Origin: Sialis fuliginosa
Lineage: Eukaryota; Arthropoda; Insecta; Megaloptera; Sialidae
DNA: 64,000 nucleotides
Assembly (NCBI GenBank): GCA_961205875.1
Contig: OY540821.1
Coordinates: forward strand, 16,430,001 to 16,494,000
Reading direction: 5' to 3'
Part shown: positions 1-11,286 of the stretch, one piece after another
Layout of the letters: each line of letters opens with the position of its first letter
How positions within the stretch are numbered: position 1 is the stretch's first letter
Position numbers and translations under genes: made by a program
The notes under the pieces: generated by a model
What the model was told of the DNA's origin: nothing
The model's database searches: none
The model's input: the letters and a program-made list of their open reading frames with translations, nothing else

Positions 1-1071
1 TCGTATTTGACCTGATCTCGCAAATAAATAAAAACATTCTCTGAATTCTGTAAAAAAATCATATCGAAAAATAAGTACAAGCATTATAATAATGTAATTA
101 ATTGTTGATATTATTTACCATCTATATCTTGTTCTCGAAAATAACGGGCCTGTAATAAAATAGAAAATATATTAATTAATGGGGTATACAGTATATCTTT
201 TAATAAATTTATTTTATACATACCATTTTTCAATTTAAAACTTATTAAACCTCTTGATATATCAATTATATCTTTATGAAATACAAGATAAATGTTTGTT
301 TATCTATAAAATAATTTCTATACGTCACCTGTAACACATATTAATTAATTCACCTGAGAAAAAATCTGACCAATCACAGCCGAAGAATTTACTTACACAC
401 ACGCAGTTTCAGTCACACAGACAGTATTTGAAACCGATTAAAGTGAAATAGCTTAATATGATGTCAAACGTAGTAAATAAAAATATAACATCAGTTGATG
501 TTATTGAAAAAGTCGTCATGATTGTGACATGCATGTTGGGGAATAGACATGCATATGAGTACAGCAGGGTATAATTAATTTGTTTGTTTACTTTCTTATA
601 GACGTTTTTATATATATTTTTTAATATTGCCAATGCATATTGCATTCTATTTTTGCTTTTTAGTATTCATATGCATTTAATGCATTTTAGTAGAATGCGA
701 CGTCTTGATTTTAATTTATCTTAACAGTTCGCTAAATAATTTAAAATAGGTAGTGTTTGTAACCTTTGGACTTGTTTATTTTTTATTATATTGCGTGTAT
801 TAAAATATTTATTACCATTTTTTAATGATAATAGTATGTGAAATTTATTTTTAGTAAGTCCTAGTAAAATATGTCTACTCATGCTTTTCATTTTAATTTA
901 CTATTTAACTGTTTTGTTTTATTAATAACATCTATACTATCTATTTACATATGCTTATTTTATATTTATTTATCTTTTAAAAAACTAAAATTTTCCAAAT
1001 GTCTTTACAGCATACTAAAAAACAATTATGTCACTTATAATGAGATAACATAAATATATTAATTTTAAAAT
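1..1071. other. 5' flank of SLC25A42, no firm gene
   Basis: AT-rich sequence upstream of the carrier gene. A short plus-strand open frame starting with ATG ATG at 456-461 runs about 38 codons to a GTATAA at 570, where it could be spliced. A polypyrimidine/CAG acceptor is visible near 1004-1010, just before the SLC25A42 start. An initiator-like TCAGTC lies near 408. A 5' non-coding exon or upstream ORF of SLC25A42 is possible but unproven. The remaining open frames here are low-complexity and do not look coding. Confidence 0.3.
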
Positions 1072-3311
1072 ATGACTCTGACTGAAAATGAGAAACAAAT
1101 AGGGTCAATTAAAATGACTGATCCCAATTGGGAAAAACTATCCAACACAGAATTAGTAATTTCTAGTCTGCTTGCTGGTGCAATCGCTGGAGCCTTAGCC
1201 AAAACGACAATAGCACCATTAGATCGAACTAAAATCAATTTTCAAATAAGGTATACTTAACTTGACCAATTCTCATATTCAGTACACTACAATTTATTTT
1301 CTATTTGCAGTAAAGTGCCTTATTCTGCAAGAAAAGCTCTTTTGTTTATACAAGAAACTTACACAAGGGAAGGGTTTTTTGCCTTATGGAGAGGAAACAC
1401 TGCGACATTAGCTAGAATCGTTCCTTACGCAGCTATTAATTTTGCAGCCCACGAACAATGGAAAAGAATCTTAGGCGTGGAAAAGTCGTAAGTTTATAGA
1501 TATTATATAATTAGTACTGTAACTAATATTTACATATAGCAATCTTTTCAGAAATGACAATCACATTTTAAGATTCGTTGCTGGTTCTTTAGCAGGAGTT
1601 ACTTCTCAGTCTCTGACGTATCCTTTAGATTTAGCTAGAGCGAGAATGGCTGTTACAGCAAAAGATGAATACTCATCACTAAGACAAGTAAAGTATATTA
1701 CTATTCTATTAAATCACAAACATCGCTGAGTGAGCGTTTAAAACAACGCTACATTCTATAAGAATCAACTACTGATTAAAATATCTAGATAGATAAAAAT
1801 GATTTGAAATTTTAATGTGTAAAACAGAACTTCTCAAGTTAGTGTGATTTATATTTTCAGATTTCTATCTCTCCAAACATTTAGATATATTCAGTGTATG
1901 GTATATTTAAAATCATATAGTTTTTTTTATAGGTATTTAAAAAAATATGGGTACAAGAAGGTCCGAGAACATTTTATAAAGGTTATTTGCCGACAGTGTT
2001 AGGAGTGATCCCGTATGCAGGAGTTTCTTTTTTTACATATGACACATTAAAAAACACGTACACTAGTAAGTGTTTGATGTGCGAGTGTTTATTTAATTTA
2101 TTGTACTTATATACGTTTACATTACAGAATATAATCAGTCTCCGCCACAGAATACATTAGTGCTGTTATTATTTGGCGCTATAGCAGGTGTGCTTGGTCA
2201 AACAAGTAGTTATCCATTAGATATTGTTCGTAGACGAATGCAAACTGCCCGTCCTAGAGCTGACAATTCTCAAAGGAGTTTAGTAGAGTACCTTGTTAAA
2301 ATCTACAAGTAAGTATTTATAGTGGAATCTATTTCTGAAATTCCCAAACAGCCATTTGTAAATAAGCAATTCAAATTATTAAAATTGTGACAGTAATTCA
2401 TCCAATAAAACATTAAGTTTTTATCTGTTACAAAAATGCAGCTGTCAAAGAAATATGGGTGAAAAATATAAACTTAACCTCAATTAATTATTAAAATATT
2501 TATGTTTGCTGTGCACACTTTACTCCCAGTGACGTTTTTAATAGTACATTTACATTGAACGGTAAATAATATTAATAATAGAAATCTTAATTTGAATTCA
2601 AATGGCTGTTTGGGAACTTCAGAAGGGTTCAAGTTTTATCTGATAGGTGGCAGAGTGGTCACTGACCATAGCAAATTTGTAAATTCTGTTCATTTGTGTG
2701 AAATCTGTTATTGTTAATGTGAAATTATATTTCATAAGTGTAAAATCATACTGTAATTCGGATTGAGTTCTTGTATCGTGGACATAAACAAGTAGAAGGA
2801 GCAAATTAAACTCCAGTTATTATATTATTATCTATGATTTGTATATCAACTAACTTCACTTACAATTAGAAGTATGTATCGTATGTATCCATATAAACAT
2901 GTTAACCACATGTAAACACACATGTGTAAGATCCTAACTCAAGGCAAATGCCTCAGTTATCTACTCTTAAAACTGCTACTGGTTAACAAGTATATTTTCT
3001 AATTATTAAATGGTATAAAATTAAGAAATCGCAGATATATCAATTACATTTAATTTTTTCATAAATATATAATAATTTTGTAGTGAGGTCAATAAACTGT
3101 AATCTAAAATAGAAGGAAATGATAACTCAAGTTGTAAATAACATTAAATGTAAATATAATTATATTTATTATTTTTAGGGAAGAAGGTATCAAAGGAGGA
3201 TTTTTTAAAGGGTTGTCTATGAATTGGGTCAAAGGCCCCATTGCAGTTGGAATTAGTTTTGTAACGTATGATAGAATTAGAGATTGTTTACGAGAGTTCA
3301 TTTTGAAATAA
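1072..3311 (+). CDS. SLC25A42: Mitochondrial carrier SLC25A42 (CoA/adenine nucleotide transporter)
   Basis: Six exons: 1072-1250, 1311-1487, 1552-1687, 1933-2065, 2128-2308 and 3179-3311. All have GT-AG introns and give 939 nt, 312 aa; the human protein is 318 aa. Three carrier repeats are visible, each with the family signature PLDRTK, PLDLAR or PLDIVR after the first helix of the repeat. Each is followed by an aromatic/glycine-rich matrix segment ([27 protein letters not shown]). SLC25A42 exchanges coenzyme A and adenine nucleotides across the inner mitochondrial membrane. I chose the ATG at 1072 because it leaves a short hydrophilic N-terminus before the first helix. A later in-frame ATG at 1114 is possible. 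AATAAA overlaps the stop region (3307-3312). The gene looks intact. Subfamily assignment rests on remembered similarity; the carrier fold itself is certain. Confidence 0.92.
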
Positions 3312-3703
3312 AATATTGTATATTTGTTAACTATAGTATTCTTATATTGTTTTTTTTTTTTTAGTATATGTGTGATAAAAAAAATATATATACAATGTTA
3401 TGCTTTGTAAAAATTTATGTAATTGAGGCCAAAATTATAAAAAATAAAACATTTCTAAGAATATTTACTGTCTTATGTCCGGTATTATAAAGAAAATTGT
3501 AACACAGTTGGCATCTTTCACCGTACAAAATAATTTTCATATCACCACTGTTTTAATACCGTTGGTATTTACCTACAACGCGTGCGCGAAACTTGTCAAA
3601 GTCATCAACAAACTCCAAAAGAACTGTCATATAAGTTTGATATCTCATTTGAAAGTGCTTGCTAGCTCCTTTATAATACCGGATATTACTGTAGCATTGT
3701 TAT

Positions 3704-3820
3704 GCGGTGTTCACACCAAAGAAAACAAAACAGCAACACGGTGTTTGAAAACACATCGTATTTAAAAATGCATAGGGTTTATTGCACTTGTTGCTGTTTT
3801 GTTTTTTCGGTGTGAACACT
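3704..3820. mobile_element. Small inverted-repeat element (MITE-like)
   Basis: Arms of about 33 bp, beginning GGTGTTCACACC on the left and ending GGTGTGAACAC on the right, match in inverse orientation with only a few differences. They enclose about 50 bp. No coding capacity, and no clear target-site duplication was found. Confidence 0.6.
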
Positions 3821-3826
3821 CCATTA

Positions 3827-3975
3827 GGATTCACAGTGTAAAATGGTTAGTGACCGGCGAGTTTTGATGGCTGATTTATAGAATTAGTGGTACATTGAAC
3901 CAGAAATTCCATAAATCAGCCAATCAAATCTCGCCGGTCACTAACCGATAACTTACCACTTATTGCCGTGAATCC
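3827..3975. mobile_element. Small inverted-repeat element (MITE-like)
   Basis: The ends GGATTCAC and GTGAATCC are inverted. Inner arms of about 34 bp (GGTTAGTGACCGGCGAG... at 3845 and its complement ending at 3946) match almost perfectly. The core (GGTACATT...CCAGAAATTCCAT) resembles part of the element at 60689-60980, so the two belong to related families. Confidence 0.6.
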
Positions 3976-4237
3976 AAACATTTTCTGCTGCCTCACCCAC
4001 TCTATATTATTTTCTTTCTATGGTTCATAGACGGTGATTTATCTGTATTTACTTAACTATGGTATTTACTTATCTATTTTATTATGTTATCTATCAAGTG
4101 TCCAGGTGTGCACACAGTCAGTTCTTAAGTGTTATATATATATTCGGCGTCTATTAGCTGAAATTTCATAATTTATAAACATTTTGTAGTGTATTATTGT
4201 AAAATTGTACTTCAAGAACAACTATTATCTCATTGAA

Positions 4238-5233
4238 ATGTTTCATGTAAAACTGGAAGATATAAAAATAGAAATAGATGAAACTGGTCTACTTCAAGAT
4301 GTCGACACCTATGATGAATTTTTAGTAAACTGCAAGCAGGAATATAAGGTAGGGAAATAAGTTCAATAATATTAAAAATGAATAATTAAATAATAAAAAT
4401 TAAGCTCGAAATCAAGGTATATAATATTTATAATAATATTAATTATGTACATTGGACTAAGGTTGTAAGCTAATTTCGAGTCAAAGTCCTTAGCTCGAAA
4501 TTAGCTTACAAATAAATAATATAGGTTAGGTCGGTTACGTATTTTTATCTTTGAGAAACGCCCATAGAGATAATAAAACATTGAGTAGGTGTACGCATTA
4601 TAGGTTCGAATCCACGATATTTTTCATAGTTTTGATTCATGAAAAAAAGATCGATAACATCAAATATGTTTTGGAATCCTCTCAATAAAACCAAATTATT
4701 GTATATCTTGTGATTTTTCGATATAAAGTACCGTTTGGTTGATATTTTAAAATTTACAAAAAATTATAACAGATCTTGTAAAGTAAGGGTCCCGAGTTCG
4801 AATCCCAATTAATTTTTTGTTTTTTATTTATTATGTAGAGTAAAAAGATAATAAACAATAAATAAAAATAAAATAAAATCGCTGTTTGTCTGTTTATTAC
4901 CTTTTCACGGCTAAACCGCTTAACCGATAATAACGAAATTTGACGGGAGATACTTTGTATCCCTAAAGTTGATTAGATAAAAAAATATACATTCTACGCG
5001 GGCGAAGCGGCGGGTAACAGCTAGTTATATATAATAATAATAAATTACTACCCCCCCACCTCCGCCCCGATATTTGTTCTACAGGTTGCATTATTTTACA
5101 ATGAGATCATTTTTTTCAGGGCGACTTCAAAATTAAACAAGAATGTTTATCCGAAATCAGAAATGAAGAAAACGAAATTGAAGATCTAAAAAATGCCCTT
5201 TCAAATGCGATGTTAAATAGTTGGTATCAGTGA
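4238..5233 (+). CDS. Short orphan protein resembling the N-terminus of a zinc-finger gene
   Basis: Two exons, 4238-4348 and 5120-5233, joined by a GT-AG intron in phase 0, give 74 aa. The first exon (MFHVKLEDIKIEIDE...QDVDTYD) aligns with the first exon of the C2H2 gene at 24072 (MFPVKQEVINIKEEMQE...QDVKTYD). Both are followed by a phase-0 intron. The second exon encodes an acidic stretch (KIKQECLSEIRNEENEIEDL) and then stops, with no zinc fingers. Psi-K-x-E motifs (VKLE, IKIE, IKQE) match the SUMO-attachment consensus. This could be a real small gene, a truncated paralogue that lost its fingers, or a pseudogene. I cannot assign a function. Confidence 0.5.
4463..4511. repeat. Perfect 18-bp inverted repeat (hairpin)
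   Basis: TTGTAAGCTAATTTCGAG at 4463-4480 is matched exactly in inverse orientation at 4494-4511, with a 13-nt loop. It sits inside the intron of the short orphan gene. Confidence 0.6.
4684..4820 (+). repeat. SINE-like repeat, copy 1
   Basis: The stretch from about 4684 to 4820 (containing CTTGTGATTTTTCGATATAA) matches, in reverse orientation, 51831-51955. Near its end is GAGTTCGAATCCC, which fits an RNA polymerase III B box (GWTCRANNC). A similar GGTTCGAATCC lies at 4604. A tRNA-derived SINE is plausible, but two copies do not prove it. Confidence 0.45.
4879..5025 (+). mobile_element. Helitron-like 3' end fragment
   Basis: The sequence runs from a CTGTTTGTCTGTTTATTACC block to GCGGGCGAAGCGGCGGGTAA and ends in CTAGT. 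A short GC-rich hairpin followed by CTAGT is typical of insect Helitron 3' termini. The 5' portion is missing, so this is a fragment. It lies inside the intron of the short orphan gene. Confidence 0.45.
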
Positions 5234-7790
5234 TGAAAGACACTGAATTTGGTACTGTCATTACGTGTACAGTAAAGACTAAATGTTATTAACTTGATAG
5301 TCATTATATGGGTTTAACTCTACCTCCAATCTGTACCCCTGATATCTGTGTGTGAAGGTGTAATTTTGGTACTTCAGATTTTGCTGTAAGTTCGTTTTCT
5401 TTCTTGCTCACTTTTGTATGATCACTGGAACTGACTTAATTGTTTATTTCTGACTCAATATCGGTTCCGCGCGTCCTTCATAAGATGTATATTTGCAACG
5501 TTGCCTGTTGCGCTAGTTTATTAAATACATCAATTAATTGGAGTTATAATAGTTGCTTTTCTTTATCTTTATATTCCTCTTTGCTCAGCATGTTTCAATG
5601 CAAAAATAATGAACAATGATTGAATTATGAACACAAACAACAGCAACGGCTATTTCCAATTACATTTTACGAGACATTTGTCTTGAGTTGCTTTTCTTTA
5701 TCTTTACATTCCTCTTTGCTCAGTTGTTTATGGAACAAAGCATGCTTCAATGCAAAGATAATAGACGATGATTGAGTTATAAATACAAACAACAACGGCC
5801 ATTTCCAATTCCATTTTACGAACCATTTGTGTAACCAACTATCTTTGGTAATATATAATATAAATATAAATTTGTATATCCCTTTCTCCCACATTTTTAC
5901 TTTTTGTTCTTTACTTTTTGTATTGCTTCCTTCATATTTTGAAGCTGAAACAACGTTCACATTATTACTAACGTTGTTTTCGTTGTCACTGATATTTACA
6001 TTTACGTAAATATGATGAGATGCATTTTGCTCTTCAACAATTAACTGGAATCTTAAAAGTTGCTTTTCTTTATCTTTGCATTCCTCTTTGCTCAGTTGTT
6101 TATGGTACAAAGCATGTTTTATTGCAAAGATAATAGACAATGATTGAATTATGAATACAAACAACAACAATGGCCATTTTCAATTACATTTTACGAGCCA
6201 TTTGTTGCAAACAATCACTTGATGTGTAGGTTTGTCCATGCCACGTTCAAGCAACAAATTACAGTGCTACGGTTTTCGAGCTATAACAATACTGTTTATA
6301 ACTTGTATGTGCTGAACAAACTGACGACTTATAATTCACATTTATAATAATGTAAAGTAAATCCACAAACGGTTTTTGATAGTAAATTCTTTAGAATTGT
6401 TTGTTTGTTGTAAACAATCGCTCGATTCATCTGAACATTCTATCAAGTTTCTTTCATTATGGTCTATCTATTTTCTGAATTGTTTTCTTTAATAAGTGCT
6501 TAAATTTTTACATACAAAAATCAGCCACTTTCTCTCAGAGTGTTTCAAGAGTTATTGAGAGTTATGTTGTGTGGTCTATATAGTTATGTATGTTGCAAAT
6601 ATATTCAATGGCATTCTCGATGTAAAATATTTCATCTTCAATATCACTCTGCACTGCTTGTTCTACATCTACATTTATAATTGATTTGCCAGATCCTCGT
6701 AAATACCAAACAGTTATGTTGTGAGCTTACAAAGATCCTAGCTGTTATGAAAATTTAAACATAGCTATTCTGTTATATATCGAGACGAGTATATAACATT
6801 TTTGTTTTTTGTTCTTTACTTTTTGTATTGCTTCCTTCATATTTTGAAGCTGAAACAACGTTCACTTTATTACTAACGTTGTCATTGATATTTACATTTA
6901 CGTTAATATGGTGAGATACGTTTTGATCTTCAACAATTAACTGGAGTCTTAAAAGTTGCTTTTCTTTATCTTTGCATTCCTCTTTGCTCAGTTGTTTATG
7001 TTACAAAGCATGTTTCAATGAAAAGATAATTGACGATGATTGAGTCAACAATGGCCATTTCCAATTATATTTTATGAGCCATTTGTTGTTAACAATCACT
7101 TGATGTGTAGGTTTTTCCATGCCACTATTACAACCCTAATTTTTTTAAAGGTAATTAGTGCGATAAGGGTCTGTTGGTCCCCTTGTGAGAATAAAAAAAT
7201 ACAATAAATATGTATATCAACAATGTTTCAAATATCAATAATATAATTAAACTGTAAGTTATTGTTTTTTTTAAATCACACAAATACGCGTTTTTCTATC
7301 AATGGAATAAAATACTGATGAGGTGTACAAAGAAGTGGGCCTAACTCTACCTCCAATTTGTACCCCTGATGTCTGTGTGAGAAGGTGTAATTTTGGAACT
7401 TCAGGTTTTGCTGTAAGTTCGTTTCCTTTCTTGCTCACTTTTGTATGATCACTGGGACTGACTTAACTGTTTATTTCTAAGTCAATATCGGTTCCGTGCG
7501 TGCTTCATAAGATGTACATTTGCAACGTTGCCTGTGGCGCCGCTTCATTAAAAGTATAATCAATTAACTGGAGTCTTAATAGTTGATTTTCTTTATCTTC
7601 ACATTCTTCTTTGCTTAGTTGTTTAATATACAATGCATGTTTTAATGAAAAGATAATGGACGATGATTGAATTTTTTTTATGAGGTGAAAATTTTCAACA
7701 GCTGGTAGTGTGGGGCTTTAACCAGCTTAACCTATTCTATGTATATTTTATTTTTCTCTTTGAATAATGATCGCAAAGCTTCTTGTATCT
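5234..7790. repeat. Locally duplicated repeat unit of unknown origin
   Basis: A block at about 5306-5570 recurs in direct orientation at about 7335-7600 with roughly 85-90% visual identity. A shorter motif (TTCCTCTTTGCTCAGTTGTT and flanks) recurs near 5565, 5700, 6075, 6975 and 7595. On the minus strand it reads HKQLSKEECKDKEKQL, twice within one open frame (5667-6170). The conserved protein reading hints that the unit derives from a coding sequence. Copies elsewhere are frame-broken and I recognise no domain. Confidence 0.55.
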
Positions 7791-8156
7791 TCTATATGGA
7801 TTTATTTCATTTTTATGTCCTGTTTAATATGTCACTGCTTCGGCCCACAATTACTTACTAGCAGATTTTAATCACACAACATTGTTGTGGAGTATATGAA
7901 ACTGTTCTTTCTGAAGTTTATCCTTGATTAGCTTCATAATTCTGAAATTTCGTGTTACAGTTGCCGTAGTATGTAAGCTTTTCACTCGTATATTCTTTTG
8001 CTTCCGAATTGCATCAAACCTATAGTTGCTATATCCAACATAATAAAATATTTAGCTCCATTGACTGAATCAACGTTTATTAGTCCACATAAGTCACTAT
8101 AAATAACTTCTCCATTCGTCAGATTGACTGGTTAAGATAAACGTATCTGCTTCCCA

Positions 8157-9094
8157 TATATAAAGGGTGGATCATCTTTTGGTTTCTTTTTGAAGTGCGT
8201 GTTATTTCGACTAATGCAGAATCAAACATCCGCTGTAAGAAATGGGGCGTATTACGCTTGAACAACGCTGGAAAATATTGAAAAATGATTTCCAAAGTGA
8301 GAAGAATTTTTGGTCGAGATTAAGCCACGAAAAAATTCATGCTTGTGAATAACAAAAGGTAACCTCGTGCTCGTCTGCACAGTCGAAAGAATTGCTGCTG
8401 TTGCCCAAAGTGTGCATGAAAACTCAAGAACCTCAACACCAGTCGCACTTCTCTGAGGAGAATATTGCATACAAGACATTGAATTATTTGCTTACATGGT
8501 GCAACTTATCCAACAGTTGATTTTGATCGCAAAATCATCTTTTCATCTCTGAGGTTATGTCAGCCACTGCTAAAAGAGTGTGCCCCTACTTTGAAAATTA
8601 AGATGGTAACAACGTTACGGTAAATGGAGTACGCTACAGAGACATGCTAACTGATTTTTTGTGGCCTAATCGATTTGGAATTGGGCGAGCTTTGGTTCCA
8701 GCAAGATGGCCACACCAGGTGTGAAACATTCAATCTTTTGCGCACTAAGAATAACCGTGTTATCAACCGCTTTGGGGACGTAAATTTGCCATCACGCAGC
8801 TACGATTCTTTGAACTATTTTTTATGGAGAAATGTTAAGGGCCGTTGTTACTCCTGCAATCCACAAACAAAGGAAAATATCCAGCGAGATATTCGTGAAA
8901 TAGAGTCACAAACAATGTACTGCGAAATTGGGTTAAGAGAATGGGCTACTGCCGCGGCAATCATTTAACTGAAATTGTTTTCCATAAATAATCGGAAGCT
9001 GTACTCTCTTGAATAAAGCAACGGTGTAATTCAAAGTTTTTAGTTTTAACAGCAATTTCAAAAAGAAACCACCAGATGATTCACCTTACATATA
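8157..9094 (+). mobile_element. Tc1/mariner-superfamily element with 40-bp terminal inverted repeats
   Basis: The left end (TATATAAAGGGTGGATCATC..., 8157-8196) and the inverse of the right end (9055-9094, TATATGTAAGGTGAATCATC...) agree at about 34 of 40 positions, sharing TGGTTTCTTTTTGAA. The element is about 938 bp, starts and ends with TA as expected for mariner-type insertion, and encloses a broken transposase. It interrupts the copia relic. Confidence 0.8.
8250..8990 (+). pseudogene. Mariner/Tc1-type transposase, degenerate
   Basis: Fragments in changing plus-strand frames match the insect transposase family. They include LEQRWKILK (N-terminal helix-turn-helix region, about 8252), VTVNGVRYRDMLTDFLWP (about 8618-8672), WFQQDGHT (catalytic-domain motif, about 8695), INRFGDVNLPSRSYD (about 8763) and the C-terminal GYCRGNHLTEIVFHK (about 8943). 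Intact members run to about 340 residues. Frameshifts and stops make this copy dead. The LWFQQDG...GDVN order corresponds to the second catalytic aspartate region of the DDE domain. Confidence 0.8.
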
Positions 9095-9353
9095 ATGGTG
9101 TTAATGTATTCTTCTGTCGACGCAATGTTATCTAATTTTGTGGTTATTAATGTTCTCATGAGATTTACCTTGCGTGACAATCCAAAATCTTTAAAAGCTG
9201 ATTTTAAATTATTCATTACTTCTCAAGCGTTCATACAATTTGTATATAGACCTAATTGATTGGATCTACTATCAAAATCAATTTTAATTTTGCTTTAATG
9301 CAATTGCTGCGTCTTCTAGCTCCAAGTTACTTTTCACTGCAAAGATTCAAGTG

Positions 9354-10290
9354 CAGTGGCGAAGCGTCTATGGGGTAAATTAATACAAATCTGTGTTTTC
9401 AGTTAATAAATAATTTAAAAATATTATTAGAATATTCATTTTTATGCGCAACTCAAATATTTTAACCAAAAATGGCATTTAATATTAATTTAAATGCTCA
9501 ATTATACAACTATTATACCTTTACGTCTTATTTTCTTGTATTTAAGTTGATATTTGTATGACGAGTTTAAGTTCACTGCAGGAAATTTCACTAAAAAATT
9601 TTGAATTTTTGATTTCGTTAAAAGTATGTTTATTGTATAGAAAATGACGTGAAAAGTTGTTTGTTTCAAACCGCAGGTCTGTATCTCAAACCGTTCTCGA
9701 GATATAGCCTCTCAAAGTTTTAGTTTTTTCAAATTTTTGGAGAAAAAAGGCCATAACTTTTGAACGTGTGGTCGGAATTGATTTTAGTTGACGGATTTGA
9801 AATCAGCGTGTCAAAATCTATATAATGACATGTATAATACCTTAAAACTCGAAAAAAAAAATTTCGCGAAAAATCGAAAAAATTCAAAGGGGTATACCTT
9901 AAAAAAATGTCGATTTTTGACCAAAATTTTTTTTTTGGATTTTAAAGTATTATACATGTCATTATATAGATTTTGACACGCTGATTTTAAATCCGTCAAC
10001 TAAAATCAATTCCGACCACACGTTCAAAAGTTATGGCCTTTTTTCTCCAAAAATTTGAAAAAACTAAAACTTTGAGAGGCTATATCTCGAGAACGGTTTG
10101 AGATACAGACCTGCGGTTTGAAACAAACAACTTTTCACGTCATTTTCTATACAAAAAACATACTTTTAACGAAATCAAAAATTCAAAATTTTTTAGTGAT
10201 ATTTTCAGCAGTGAACTTCAACTCGTCATACAAATATCGATTAAAATACAAGAAAATAAGACGTAGAATCATTTAGTTACTATATATAGA
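9354..10290. mobile_element. Fold-back element family A, copy 1
   Basis: A near-perfect palindrome at 9523-10264 (742 bp, centre about 9893) is flanked on the left by an end starting CAGTGGCGAAGCG, a hAT-like terminus. The symmetry gives mirror open frames on both strands at 9788-9976 and 9811-9999; these are by-products and not genes. A second copy is at 32318-33378 and a half copy at 19920-20178. Confidence 0.75.
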
Positions 10291-11286
10291 ATATAATATA
10301 TACTATATATATTATACTGCATATAAACACTTTCAAGAATAGTACTTATAGTTTCAAAAAATATAAAAACTATCATCTGTTAATTGTTCATAGAAATAAA
10401 TATATTCATTACTTTAATGTCGGTATTATCAACCAATTTAATACTCCTTTAGTGCTAAATGCTCCTTTAAATTAGAATTGGTGTATTACTAACGTGATTT
10501 AAATCAATATTTAGGCTTTCAATGAAAAATTATAAAAAACATATTGCAGAAAATTAAAGATCCCTTTATTTAAATGTATTATGTTCTTCTGATAATACAA
10601 CAGTTAGCTAAATGAACATTTAGTTAAACTTGGTAAGTGTAAACTGTCAAAAACATAAATCTAACATTCATAAACACATGTTATTCTATAGAAAAATCAA
10701 TTAATGCTAAAATATCTTAAAATTTAAATCACACTATTATTAATTTTAATTTATTTGTTATATTTTGTAGTAATAATTTATGTCATATATTTATAAATAT
10801 ACAGATACTTGGCTTCTGCCACTTATTGTTCTCTAATATTGTTACTCTTGTAAATATTATATAAATAAAAATTATGTTTAATATTATTGTCATCAATATT
10901 CTTTAATTCGTGTACATATATTAACATAAATAAGTATTCTAATTAAAAAAATAAAAAATAGAAAAAACATCATCACCTGGTAGGTGCACCCTTTATTTTA
11001 TTTTTTCAAATATCCTTGAAATACACGCTAAAATAACAAATAAATATTACTATTCGATTATCCCCTCACAACCGAACATTTTTTGGTTGACACATTTTTT
11101 TCAAATATGCGATGGTTCTGAGATAAAAATCTATCAGTTTAAATCATTCTTTGAGTATCAGAACTAGATTTAATTTCCTGTTGTTTTCTATAAAATAAAA
11201 TTTAAAATATTGTTTTATTGATACATACTTATAACTTAAAACTATTTTTACAATCCAAAATTAAATGTATATAAATGGAATAATGT
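10291..11286. other. AT-rich 3' flank of the NACHT-ankyrin gene
   Basis: No coding sequence was recognised. A minus-strand polyadenylation signal (TTTATT on the plus strand at 11214-11219) lies about 70 bp beyond the stop codon of the NACHT-ankyrin gene. Confidence 0.5.

Larger units (their letters stand above)
3312..4237. other. Intergenic stretch with two adjacent inverted-repeat elements
   Basis: Apart from the two small elements listed separately (3704-3820 and 3827-3975), this is AT-rich sequence. A fragment at 3648-3668 (TTTGAAAGTGCTTGCTAGCT) resembles a repeat near 61600 and 61780. No coding signal was seen. Confidence 0.5.
7795..9340 (-). mobile_element. Decayed Ty1/copia retrotransposon relic, split by a mariner element
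   Basis: Read on the minus strand, 9095-9330 carries a gag-like (UBN2/copia gag) stretch including DFGLSRKVNLMRTLITTKLD and TEEYINTI. After the inserted element at 8157-9094, the minus strand from 8156 to about 7795 carries an integrase-like stretch: GKQIRL, then SDLCGLINVDSVNGAKYFI, then after frameshifts LWAEAV. Stops and frameshifts make it non-functional. The zinc knuckle and protease between gag and integrase appear to be missing. No LTRs were identified. Confidence 0.6.

Noticed and set aside
3104-3301. Minus-strand frame overlapping the last SLC25A42 exon
   Set aside because: Shadow of the carrier exon; the plus strand has the conserved carrier sequence.
4600-4810. tRNA genes suggested by TTCGAATCC T-arm-like sequences
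   Set aside because: No acceptor, D or anticodon arms could be folded around them. They fit a SINE better.
8252-8479. 75-codon minus-strand frame
   Set aside because: Antisense to the mariner transposase N-terminal region; the plus strand carries the recognisable protein signal.
9788-9999. Mirror-image open frames on both strands beginning [20 protein letters not shown]
   Set aside because: They are produced by the 742-bp palindrome of a fold-back element and occur again in its second copy. No codon-level sign of selection.
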